DNA of 64,000 nucleotides from Anaerolineales bacterium (GTDB taxonomy: Bacteria > Chloroflexota > Anaerolineae > Anaerolineales > UBA11579): the NCBI GenBank assembly GCA_025808555.1, contig CP075526.1:2160712-2224711 (forward strand), in the 5' to 3' direction. The position numbers and the translations under genes are program-made. Shown piece after piece: positions 1-7,553 of the stretch; within the stretch, counting starts at the first letter, position 1; the number at the start of each line of letters is the position of its first letter. Below the pieces are notes generated by a model that was given only the letters and a program-made list of their open reading frames with translations, did no database searches and was not told the DNA's origin.

Positions 1-879
1 ATGGTGGGCGAAGACTCGCCCGAAGCCGATGCCGAACTGGCCACGATCGCAGCTACGTTCCTGAAGGCGATCGGGCTCAACGCCAATGAGACGCAGATCC
101 TGGTCAATAATCGTCAGCTCATGCAGGCCGAGCTTGAAGCCCTGGGGATTGCCGGGGACCTGCGCAGCGAAGTCTTTGGCCTGATCGACCGTAAGGACAA
201 GCTGAGTGCCGAAGCCTGGCAGGAGCGCGGCAAAGAGCTGGGCTTGGATGCGGCCCAGATGTTGGGCTTAGAGAAGCTGCTGGGGAATCTGGAGCTTTGG
301 CAAAAGTCCGAATCAATGCAGCGTTTCTTCAAGGCTGTAGAAGCGCAGGGTGCGGCTGACTATGTGCGCTACGCGCCTCATATTATTCGCGGGTTGGACT
401 ATTACACCGGCACAGTCTTCGAAGCCTGGGATACCGCCGGCGAGTTCCGCGCCATCTTCGGCGGCGGACGCTATAACGATCTGGTGAATGCCGTAGGCGG
501 TGACCCGGTGCCGGCGGTTGGCTTTGCTGTGGGCAATGTGGTCATCAGCCTGCTGTTGCAGGCGCTAGGCCACGCGCCGGATGTCAGCGGGCGGGCGCCG
601 ATTTATGTCACCGTGTTCGACGCGGATGGACTGGCAGCCTCCCTGACATTGGCGAGTGAGCTGCGTGCCGCCGGACTCAAGGTGACGAGCCACCTGCAGG
701 CTGACAAGTTGCAAAAGCAGTTCAAGCAGGCTGACCGCAGCGGGGCGCGGGTGGTGCTGGTGCTTGGCCCAGACGAGCTTGCACAGAAAACTGTAAGCGT
801 AAAAGACTTGCTGACTGGTGACCAGCGCAGTATGGCTCGTGCTGACCTGGCGGCTGAGCTGGGCAAGTTGCTGGCCTAG
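1..879 (+). CDS. hisS: Histidine--tRNA ligase, C-terminal part (5' truncated by window edge)
   Basis: Charges tRNA-His with histidine in the cytoplasm. The visible 292 residues hold the class II synthetase histidine-A motif (RGLDYYTGTVFE, about residues 129-140), motif 3 region GGGRYNDLV (about 153-161) and a C-terminal anticodon-binding domain (from about residue 200, IYVTVF onward). A full HisRS is about 420 residues, so motifs 1 and 2 lie upstream of the window and the ATG at base 1 is not the true start. A tRNA-His gene follows 41 nt after the stop, so enzyme and substrate are neighbours. Confidence 0.95.
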   Translation: MVGEDSPEADAELATIAATFLKAIGLNANETQILVNNRQLMQAELEALGIAGDLRSEVFGLIDRKDKLSAEAWQERGKELGLDAAQMLGLEKLLGNLELWQKSESMQRFFKAVEAQGAADYVRYAPHIIRGLDYYTGTVFEAWDTAGEFRAIFGGGRYNDLVNAVGGDPVPAVGFAVGNVVISLLLQALGHAPDVSGRAPIYVTVFDADGLAASLTLASELRAAGLKVTSHLQADKLQKQFKQADRSGARVVLVLGPDELAQKTVSVKDLLTGDQRSMARADLAAELGKLLA

Positions 880-920
880 CCCGCAAACCAACAGTCTCCA
901 TGATAAAATAGCGTCTTCTT

Positions 921-994
921 GGTGGATGTAGCTCAATCGGCAGAGCACCGCATTGTGGATGCGGTGGTTGCGGGTTCAACTCCCGTCATCCACC
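921..994 (+). tRNA. tRNA-His (anticodon GTG)
   Basis: The sequence folds as a cloverleaf: acceptor stem 922-928 pairs with 987-993, the anticodon loop is TTGTGGA with anticodon GTG, and the T arm reads CGGGTTCAACTCCCG. The extra 5' G typical of tRNA-His (G-1, base 921) is encoded and faces C73 at 994. The 3' CCA is not encoded. A TAAAAT box at 904-909 lies 11 nt upstream and is a plausible -10 element. Confidence 0.95.
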
Positions 995-1003
995 CTGGCG
1001 AAA

Positions 1004-1029
1004 ACAAATCGGCCCCTAGGCCGATTTGT
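1004..1029 (-). terminator. Hairpin terminator between tRNA-His and the minus-strand nuclease gene
   Basis: A perfect 11-bp stem (ACAAATCGGCC / GGCCGATTTGT) with a 4-nt loop. Read on the minus strand it is followed by TTTT, so it mainly ends the dinB operon; on the plus strand it sits just after the tRNA with only a weak T tract. Confidence 0.7.
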
Positions 1030-1037
1030 GATTTAAG

Positions 1038-1733
1038 CTAGGAAAGGCTGCGTGGCGCTAACAGCAGCGCCTGGCCTTGCTTGCCTACGTTCTCCAACGC
1101 GCCCATTTTGCGCATGCAGTAGCTGAGCCGCGTGCTTTGCCATATCGGAATGCCCATGGCTTGCGCCATCTGCTTGTGTGTAAATGGGCTTTGCAGCTCG
1201 CGTGGCAGCAGGCGCAGGTAGTCCTTCAAGTTGCGGAAGCGATGGCTGCCAGTGACCTCAAGTAAGCGGCGGTCTGCAATGCTCCAGTGCTTGCGCCGCC
1301 AGCTGCCAGCGCCATCATCCTGCCAGATCTCCTCCTGCTGCGTAAATACCGCCATGCAAGAGAAGTTAGGGTGCGCCGCCAAGTGGGGGATATACAGCAG
1401 CTCATCAAACAAATTTTCAATGCGCCCATGCTTGGGCGATTTACGGCGGCTGAGTTGTTTGCCGCGCTTGTTCTTGCGCACGATCCATTTGTCCTGAGCA
1501 ATTGGGTGCACTAGCACTACTTTGTGATTCTCCAGCAGGCGGCCGAGCTTGGTCTTGAGCGCGCTAAAGTTGGCGGTCTGGATCTCGATGAGGAGGCTGC
1601 CACGCACAATGTCGATCTGGTAGCCGTCCACGCGCTGCTCAAATGCGTCGCCCGGCTTCGCCAACCAGCGTTTCAGCCCCGCGTGCAAGCTTTGCTCGGT
1701 CAGGGTGCCAATGTGCGTGCCGGGCTGCATCAT
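1038..1733 (-). CDS. Putative PD-(D/E)XK nuclease-like protein with C-terminal winged helix, coupled to dinB
   Basis: A 231-aa protein with no name I recognise. The N-terminal half has the pattern of a PD-(D/E)XK fold: a Glu in an early helix (GTLTEQSL), then GYQIDIV followed by LLIEIQT, i.e. Asp and E-x-Q spaced as catalytic residues, then helix and a strand ending LVHPI. The last about 60 residues (FTHKQMAQAMG..RLSYCMRKMG) resemble a winged helix-turn-helix. The start overlaps the dinB stop by 4 nt (ATGA), so the two are translationally coupled; this suggests a role in DNA damage processing, which is inference. An alternative is a transcription factor with an inactive nuclease fold. Confidence 0.55.
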   Translation of the reverse strand: MMQPGTHIGTLTEQSLHAGLKRWLAKPGDAFEQRVDGYQIDIVRGSLLIEIQTANFSALKTKLGRLLENHKVVLVHPIAQDKWIVRKNKRGKQLSRRKSPKHGRIENLFDELLYIPHLAAHPNFSCMAVFTQQEEIWQDDGAGSWRRKHWSIADRRLLEVTGSHRFRNLKDYLRLLPRELQSPFTHKQMAQAMGIPIWQSTRLSYCMRKMGALENVGKQGQALLLAPRSLS

Positions 1734-2947
1734 TGGCGCTCGCCCTTCTCTTTCCTCAGGCCGCTGGCGGCCACCAGGCTGCCAGCCCCAAAGCGGTCCT
1801 GCAGGCTCTTGAGGGCAGTGTCCAGGCGCTCTTGTTTTTCAAACTCTTTCGGGTTCCAGTCCCATAGTTTGGGCTGAAAGCTGGGCGGAGTGAGATTGCT
1901 GGCACGCACACCCAGCAGCCTGACTTTGCGGCCTCTCCAGTGGGCGGCCCAAAGCTTGCGGGCGGCTTCTTCGATAAGCTTGGCATCCGAGGTTGGGTCA
2001 GGCAGGGTGAGTTGGCGGGTGATCTTGCTGAAGTCTGGCCAGCGGATTTTGATGGCGACTGTATTGCAGTGCAGGTTGAGCTTGCGCAGCTGCTTGCTGA
2101 TGGAAACACATTGATGACTGAGAACCTGCAACAGCTCGGCTTCGTCATTGATATCGCGCGCAAAGGTCTCTTCATGGCTGACAGACTTGGTCTCGTGGCT
2201 TACATGCACCGGGCTTTCGTCAATGCCCTGAGCGCGAAAGTGCAGCGCTGAACCGGTTTGGCCAAGCAGGCGCACCATGTCCTGAAGCGGGTAGCGGGCA
2301 ATATCGCCAACCGTGCGCATACCCAGCGCAGCCAGGCGTTCGGCAGTCTTTGGCCCGATGCCCCATAGAGCATCAGTTGGCAGCGGGTCGAGGAAAGCGG
2401 CTTCCTGCCCGTGGGGCACCACCTGAATGGCAAATGGGTAGTTGCCAGTTTTTACGCTGGCCTTGCCCACGTTGGTGGCAATTTTGGCTACTAACTTATT
2501 GCTGGCAACGCCTAGCGAGGCAGGCAAGTGCAGGTGATCGCGGATCTGGGTTTGCAATTGTTTGGCGTACACCAAGCCTGGCTCAGGCAAGTGGCTGATG
2601 TCGATAAAAGCTTCATCGATCGAGATGGGTTGCACCAAGTCTGAATAGCTGCCCAAGAGATCCATCACCTTGTGTGACATGTCTGTGTAATCTCGAAAGT
2701 GATGGCGGACGATCTTGAGCTCAGGGCACAGGCGCAGGGCGCGGGCCATGGGCATGGCGGAGTGAATGCCGAACTTACGAGCGGCGTACGAGCATGTGGC
2801 CACTACCCCGCGGCCCTCGGGGCTGCCGCCTACCGCGAACGCAATGCCGCGCAGGCTGGGATCGCGCAGTTCTTCCACTGCGCAGAAGAAGGCATCCAGA
2901 TCTAGGTGGATGATAGTGCGCGGAGGCGAGTGTATCTCGGCGTGCAT
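1730..2947 (-). CDS. dinB: DNA polymerase IV (Y-family translesion polymerase)
   Basis: Error-prone polymerase that bypasses DNA lesions. 405 residues, slightly longer than the usual 350-400. The catalytic motifs are present: HLDLDAFFCAVEE (first metal Asp, about residues 14-26), the YAARKFGI finger segment, and SIDEAFID (Asp and Glu of the palm). HhH region and little-finger domain follow. The minus strand has a TATACG box about 12 nt before the ATG and no clear Shine-Dalgarno. It lies 37 nt after the CoA-transferase and overlaps the downstream nuclease-like gene by 4 nt. I see no obvious LexA-type palindrome upstream. Confidence 0.95.
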   Translation of the reverse strand: MHAEIHSPPRTIIHLDLDAFFCAVEELRDPSLRGIAFAVGGSPEGRGVVATCSYAARKFGIHSAMPMARALRLCPELKIVRHHFRDYTDMSHKVMDLLGSYSDLVQPISIDEAFIDISHLPEPGLVYAKQLQTQIRDHLHLPASLGVASNKLVAKIATNVGKASVKTGNYPFAIQVVPHGQEAAFLDPLPTDALWGIGPKTAERLAALGMRTVGDIARYPLQDMVRLLGQTGSALHFRAQGIDESPVHVSHETKSVSHEETFARDINDEAELLQVLSHQCVSISKQLRKLNLHCNTVAIKIRWPDFSKITRQLTLPDPTSDAKLIEEAARKLWAAHWRGRKVRLLGVRASNLTPPSFQPKLWDWNPKEFEKQERLDTALKSLQDRFGAGSLVAASGLRKEKGERQ

Positions 2948-2984
2948 AAGACCGGATTGCGTATAGCCACACTCTGGATGGGCT

Positions 2985-4190
2985 CTAGATCACAGCCTGC
3001 TCTTTAAACTGCTCGATGGCAGCCACATCCATGCCTAGCTCGTGCTGCAGGATGTCGGCAGTGTGCTCGCCCAACGCTGGCGGTGGATAGCGAAGTTGCA
3101 TGGGACTAGTGGGCACTTTGAGCGGCGAGGCCAGCATGTTGATCGCCTCGCCATTGCTTAGCTGGCCGTGCAGCACCATCTCACGGGCCAACACTTGCGG
3201 ATCGGTGAAGACCTGGTCAACTGTGTTGATGGAGCCGGCAGGCACACCTGCCTGTTCGCACATCGCCAGCCACTCGGCCACTGGCCGAGTGGCGAAGAGC
3301 TCCTCGAGCACAGGGATGAGCACCTCGCGGTTCTCGACCCGCTTGGGATTGGTAGCGAAGCGCTCGTCTTGCGCCAATTCAGGGCGGCCAGCGGCCGCGC
3401 AGAACTTGGTCCATTGCCCGTCGTTGCCGCTGGCGAAGGCGAAGTAGCCATCGCTGGCTTTGAAGGACTGGTAGGGCACGATATTGGGGTGGCCGTTGCC
3501 ATAGCGGCGCGGGGGTTTGCCCGAAATCAGATAGTTGCTGGCCACATAGGACAATGTGCCCACTTGGGCGTCGAACAGCGAAATATCGATTCGCTGCCCC
3601 GTTTTCTGGCGCTCGCGTGCGAAAAGCGCGGCAGTGATCGCATTGCACGCATAAATCCCCGAAAGCAGGTCGGCAATGGCCAGACCGACGCGGACAGGTT
3701 CGCCATCAGCCGGGCCGGTAATGCTCATCAGGCCGCCGCGCGCCTGGGCGATGAAGTCATAGCCGGGCTTGTGGCTATCAGGCCCGCTGTAGCCGTAGCC
3801 ACTGATCGTGCAATAGATAATGTCTTTGCGCAGCGCTTGCAGCTCCGGATAGCCCAGGCCTAGGCGTTCCAGCGTGCCGGGCTTGAAATTCTCTACCAGA
3901 ACATCGCTGGCGGCGATCAGCTGGCGCAGGATCTCGAGGCCTTTGGGGCTCTTCAGGTTCAGGGTCAGGCTGCGTTTATTGCGGTTGGCGGAGATGAAAT
4001 AGGCGGAGATGCCGCCTTCGGTAAACGGCGGGCCCCATTGGCGGGTGTCATCGCCTTTGCCGGGCGCCTCAACTTTGATGACATCGGCGCCCATATCGCC
4101 CAGCAGCATGGTGCAGTAGGGGCCAGCCAACACCCGCGTCAGGTCAAGCACACGAATTCCGTCCAGCATCCCAGTCATTTTAGCGGTCAT
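2985..4190 (-). CDS. CaiB/BaiF family (class III) CoA-transferase
   Basis: Moves CoA between carboxylic acids through mixed anhydride and thioester intermediates on an Asp. 401 residues from the chosen start. Family hallmarks: LDGIRVLDLTRVLAGP at the N terminus, GADVIKVE, NRNKRSLTLNL, LVENFKPGTLERLG, GYDFIAQARGG and the catalytic Asp in VGLAIADLLSG. The open frame continues 29 codons upstream, but TATAAT ends 6 nt before this ATG, which fits a leaderless transcript, so 4190 is preferred. The substrate cannot be read from sequence; with the neighbouring heterocycle cluster, a small dicarboxylate such as malonate or oxalate is possible (speculative). Confidence 0.85.
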   Translation of the reverse strand: MTAKMTGMLDGIRVLDLTRVLAGPYCTMLLGDMGADVIKVEAPGKGDDTRQWGPPFTEGGISAYFISANRNKRSLTLNLKSPKGLEILRQLIAASDVLVENFKPGTLERLGLGYPELQALRKDIIYCTISGYGYSGPDSHKPGYDFIAQARGGLMSITGPADGEPVRVGLAIADLLSGIYACNAITAALFARERQKTGQRIDISLFDAQVGTLSYVASNYLISGKPPRRYGNGHPNIVPYQSFKASDGYFAFASGNDGQWTKFCAAAGRPELAQDERFATNPKRVENREVLIPVLEELFATRPVAEWLAMCEQAGVPAGSINTVDQVFTDPQVLAREMVLHGQLSNGEAINMLASPLKVPTSPMQLRYPPPALGEHTADILQHELGMDVAAIEQFKEQAVI

Positions 4191-4312
4191 AGGCTGATTA
4201 TAGTTCATATATTCTATTATCTTTCGGCGTAGCTTTTGATGTTTCTGTGGGTTGTAAACTTGCAGTATGTTGAACATCTTTCAACCGAAGGAGGTGCGTG
4301 GGGGCGTCTTGC

Positions 4313-4365
4313 ATACTGTTTCTTCCTACAGTAGGTCCCGCTTTTATTCACTATTTTTGAGGAGA
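4313..4365 (+). promoter_or_regulatory. Leader of the NCS2 permease with small inverted repeat and Shine-Dalgarno
   Basis: The 92 nt between the divergent CoA-transferase and permease frames contain an inverted repeat TACTGT (4314-4319) / ACAGTA (4328-4333) with 8 nt between arms, a possible operator, and GAGGAG just before the ATG. I do not recognise a purine or other riboswitch core here. Confidence 0.3.
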
Positions 4366-4369
4366 GTAT

Positions 4370-5794
4370 ATGGCTGCTAATCAGCGCATGGGCTATTTGC
4401 CCAATGAGACCCCGCCCATGGGTCAGCTTATTCTTTTGGGCTTCCAGCACGTCATCACCATGTTCCCGGCCACCGTTTTGGTGGCTGCTTTGTGTGGCTT
4501 CCATGTCAACACCGTGCTGTTCGCTTCCGGTGTATCCACCATCGTGGCCCTGATCCTGTCCAAGATGGGCATCGGCAAGTTCATCCCGCTGTTCTATGGC
4601 TCGAGCTTCAGCTACATCGCCGCTTACGTAGCGGTGGTGACCGCCATGACCGGCGCTGCGCCGGCCTTTGGTGTGCCCGCTCCGGATGAGGTGATCAGCA
4701 CCATGCAGGCCGGCATCATCGTCACCGGTTTGCTCAACATCGTGCTTGGTTTCATCATCCGCGCAGTTGGCAAGAGCGCGCTCGACAAGGTGCTGCCTCC
4801 AGTGGTGACTGGCTCCGTGGCCGCCATCATCGGTTTCGGTCTGGCCTTCGCCGCTCTGGGCATGGCTGCTGCCAACTGGGGCGTTTCCCTGGCTACGTTG
4901 TTGGTGACCATTCTGTTCTCGGTCTACTTGCAGAACCGTGGCTTCCTGGGCATGCTGCCTGTGCTTCTCGGAGCGGTGGCTGGTATCGCTCTCTCTGGCG
5001 TGCTAGCTCCGGGCTCGGTGAACTTTGCCGGCGTGGCCTCGGCCCCTCTGTTCCAGCTGCCGCACTTCACCTTCCCCGCCTTCGGCGGCGCGTTCGTGGC
5101 GACGGCGGTGTTCAGCATTGCCATCATGGCGATTGCAACCATCCCCGAATCCACTGCGCACCTGTACCAGATCAGCCTCTACGTTGACCGCTTCGCTGAG
5201 GAGCGCAAGGCCAAGAAGTATGAACTGGACAAGCACATTGGCTTCAACCTGATCCTGGATGGTGTGGGTGACGCGGTGAATGGCCTGTTGGGCGCCACCG
5301 CTGGCACCAACTACGGCGAGAACAACTCGCTGATGGCCATCACGCGCAACTACTCCGGCCCGGCTCTGATCGCCGCTGGCGCGCTGTCCATCCTGCTGGC
5401 CTTCGTTGGCAAGCTGGCCGCGCTGGTGAGCGCTGTGCCCCTGGCTGTGAGCGGTGGCTTGGCCATCTACCTGTTCGGTGTGATCGGCATGCAGGGTATC
5501 GCCCTGATGCAGGAGCACAAGGTGAGCATGTTCGACCCGCGCAACCTGGCCGTTGGCGCCATCATCATGGTGGTGGGCATCGGCGGCAACATTGGTTACG
5601 ATGGTGGCTTCCTGCCCATCCCGTTCCTGCAGGGCATCTTCCCCAGCGGCCTGCCGGCGATCGCCACTGCGGCCGTGTTGGGTATTTTGCTCAACGCCAT
5701 CTTCCTGATCTTTTCCCCTGGTGGGGAAAGCCGTGCTACGGCTAGCAAGAAGAAGGCCGTCAAGAAGGCTGCTCGCTCCAAGAGCCGCCGCTAG
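4370..5794 (+). CDS. NCS2 family nucleobase permease (uracil/xanthine type)
   Basis: Cation-coupled uptake of a nucleobase across the membrane. 474 residues with about 12-14 hydrophobic segments. The N terminus (LPNETPPMGQLILLGFQHVITMFPATVLV, in pieces) is that of UraA/UapA-type carriers; the QH pair and the conserved Glu in ATIPESTAHLYQIS and the NYGENN segment in helix 10 match substrate-site positions in the family. The tail is Lys/Arg/Ser rich. ATG is preceded by GAGGAGAG. It faces away from the CoA-transferase and converges on the catabolic operon, for which it is the obvious importer. Uracil versus xanthine versus another base cannot be decided by eye. Confidence 0.9.
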   Translation: MAANQRMGYLPNETPPMGQLILLGFQHVITMFPATVLVAALCGFHVNTVLFASGVSTIVALILSKMGIGKFIPLFYGSSFSYIAAYVAVVTAMTGAAPAFGVPAPDEVISTMQAGIIVTGLLNIVLGFIIRAVGKSALDKVLPPVVTGSVAAIIGFGLAFAALGMAAANWGVSLATLLVTILFSVYLQNRGFLGMLPVLLGAVAGIALSGVLAPGSVNFAGVASAPLFQLPHFTFPAFGGAFVATAVFSIAIMAIATIPESTAHLYQISLYVDRFAEERKAKKYELDKHIGFNLILDGVGDAVNGLLGATAGTNYGENNSLMAITRNYSGPALIAAGALSILLAFVGKLAALVSAVPLAVSGGLAIYLFGVIGMQGIALMQEHKVSMFDPRNLAVGAIIMVVGIGGNIGYDGGFLPIPFLQGIFPSGLPAIATAAVLGILLNAIFLIFSPGGESRATASKKKAVKKAARSKSRR

Positions 5795-5818
5795 TAGTTT
5801 GGTTTCACTGAATCAAAA

Positions 5819-5846
5819 AAAGAGCAGCGCATTGCGCTGCTCTTTT
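5819..5846. terminator. Bidirectional terminator between permease and operon end
   Basis: Stem AGAGCAGCGC / GCGCTGCTCT with a 3-nt loop, flanked by A7 on the left and TTTT on the right, so it works for both converging genes. Its right end overlaps the TAA stop of the NmrA-like gene. Confidence 0.9.
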
Positions 5847-6681
5847 ATTTCAACTCACGCTGCAGAAAGCTGGCAAACCGAGTGGGCGGGCGCCTGAGCA
5901 GAGATGCCAGGGTAGTGGCGCTGGCGGCAAAACCGTGCTGATCGTACCAGGCGAACATGGCTGCTAAAGTATCGCGCGCATAGGCGGGCAAATGCTGGTT
6001 GGCAGCCAGCCACTCCGATAGTGGTTGCTGCACAGCAGCCACGCTTCTTTGGATGAGCCCCGCAACTTGCCTGGCCATCTGGACTGAGCTTAGGGCTTCC
6101 GGTCCGGCCAACGGATACATTGCACCGCTATGGCCGGGCTCAAGCAAAACGTGTGCGGCTACCGCAGCCACGTCGTGCAGGTCCACCGGAGTAAACAAGG
6201 CATGGGGCGAATAAGGCACGCTGTATTCCCCGTGCGCCCGCATATCTTCCAGATAGGGCAGGATGTTTTGCATGTAGCTGGCGGGCTGCAGGATAGTGAA
6301 ATCCAGACCAGATTGAATCAGTGCTTCTTCCACGCGTAGTTTCTGCCAATGGTGGGGCATGGCTTCGATCTGGGGATAAAGCACCGAGTGATACACGAAC
6401 CTACGTACGCCGGCAGCCCTAGCCGCGGCAATCCAAGCCGCTCCCAGACTAGCTTCGTCTGGATACACATTCGGAGCGATGAAATAAACGGCCTGAACGC
6501 CTTGCAGTGCAGCCGCAATGGTTGAACTTTCTGCCAGGTTGCCCAGCATTACTTCGCTGGCAGGAACCTCAGCAATCTTGCGCAGCAGGGCACGTGTGCT
6601 TGCGCCGCGGGCGTGCAGTGCAGCAAGCACGGCGCGGCCGGTCTTGCCGCCTGCGCCTGTCACCAGGATCACGGTTGCCAT
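5845..6681 (-). CDS. NmrA-like NAD(P)-binding protein (atypical short-chain dehydrogenase)
   Basis: 278 residues with an N-terminal Rossmann motif VTGAGGKTGRAV (about residues 7-18). Like NmrA/HSCARG proteins it has VYFIAPN, then RRFVYHSV in the place of the active-site strand and LDFTILQPASYMQN after it; the usual SDR Tyr-x-x-x-Lys is not evident, so it may sense or bind NAD(P) rather than oxidise a substrate. Last gene of the catabolic operon, overlapping the upstream DUF2877 gene by 13 nt. A reductase of a pathway intermediate remains possible. Confidence 0.75.
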   Translation of the reverse strand: MATVILVTGAGGKTGRAVLAALHARGASTRALLRKIAEVPASEVMLGNLAESSTIAAALQGVQAVYFIAPNVYPDEASLGAAWIAAARAAGVRRFVYHSVLYPQIEAMPHHWQKLRVEEALIQSGLDFTILQPASYMQNILPYLEDMRAHGEYSVPYSPHALFTPVDLHDVAAVAAHVLLEPGHSGAMYPLAGPEALSSVQMARQVAGLIQRSVAAVQQPLSEWLAANQHLPAYARDTLAAMFAWYDQHGFAASATTLASLLRRPPTRFASFLQRELK

Positions 6682-7553
6682 CCTTCCAGCACGCCAAGGA
6701 AACCGGCCAACGCGTCGGCGCCAGAGGTGTGCCCGGTGGGCAGAATTCTCATCACAGCTATCTCTATCGCCTTAGGGTTCTGCGCAGCAATCGCATCGAT
6801 GAGCTGGTGCCAAGGCGCGGCGGCCTCGCCGCGGGCGCCGGCCGCCAGCCAGGCGGCAGAGAGGGCATGAGTGCGTTCGGTTGCGATGGCAGCGATCTCC
6901 TGGGCGGTTTGCTCGGCGGCGATCGGCGGCTGGGTGGCCCACAGGCCGTACATCGCGCCCAGCAGCAGATCGTCACCGGCTGGCGTGAGGCCCGGGCCGA
7001 GCCCGGCCAGCTTTTTGGCAGCCTCGCGCAACTTGGCGCCGTCTGGCTGCTTTAGAGCCGCGAATAGCAGCGGGATGTTCTGCTCGGCGGCCTGCAGAAT
7101 GCGTACTGGCAGCGATGAGCTGGCCAGCGGGTTCAACACCAGGCGGGCCAGGCTGTCTTCAGGTGAATGCTTGGCCAACAACTCCGCGATCTGGCGAGCG
7201 GCTGGCGCAAGGAGCGCGGGCTGCGAACCCAGGGTTTGCCAGTTTGGCGTCGGTTGCCACAGCGGCGCCTCTTCGGCATCGATGAGCCAGTCCTGCAGCC
7301 ACAAGCCATTTTCGAAAACCAGCAGGCTGGCGTCCGCCTGAACATCCGAAGGAAAATCTTCAAGAACAATGGAGAACGGTCCATCCCCCAGGTCTGCGCT
7401 GACCAGCGAGAGCACATGGGCATCCTCGTTGACCAAGTTGACGACGCTTTCGAAGGCGTAGAGTACACGGGCGTGTTGGGTACTCTCCAACCAGCGGCGG
7501 GCAGCGGGGGCAATGGAGATTGCACGCAGACGCCGATCAGGCGTTGCGCTCAT
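6669..7553 (-). CDS. DUF2877 protein, AllH/YlbF-like carbamoyltransferase component
   Basis: 294 residues with the family's signature segments GLGPGLTPAGDDLLLG (about residues 188-203) and a C-terminal GHTSGADALAGFL. In E. coli the DUF2877 protein YlbF (AllH), with FdrA (AllF) and YlbE (AllG), has been reported to make up the oxamate carbamoyltransferase that splits oxalurate with phosphate. All three family members occur in this one operon, although this gene is separated from the other two by four genes. It overlaps its upstream neighbour by 4 nt (ATGA). The substrate here is unknown. Confidence 0.8.
   Translation of the reverse strand: MSATPDRRLRAISIAPAARRWLESTQHARVLYAFESVVNLVNEDAHVLSLVSADLGDGPFSIVLEDFPSDVQADASLLVFENGLWLQDWLIDAEEAPLWQPTPNWQTLGSQPALLAPAARQIAELLAKHSPEDSLARLVLNPLASSSLPVRILQAAEQNIPLLFAALKQPDGAKLREAAKKLAGLGPGLTPAGDDLLLGAMYGLWATQPPIAAEQTAQEIAAIATERTHALSAAWLAAGARGEAAAPWHQLIDAIAAQNPKAIEIAVMRILPTGHTSGADALAGFLGVLEGWQP

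Noticed and set aside
4278-4369. Possible purine or pyrimidine riboswitch before the NCS2 permease
   Set aside because: The 92-nt leader lacks a recognisable purine-riboswitch core and is too short for most other aptamers; only a 6-bp inverted repeat is seen.
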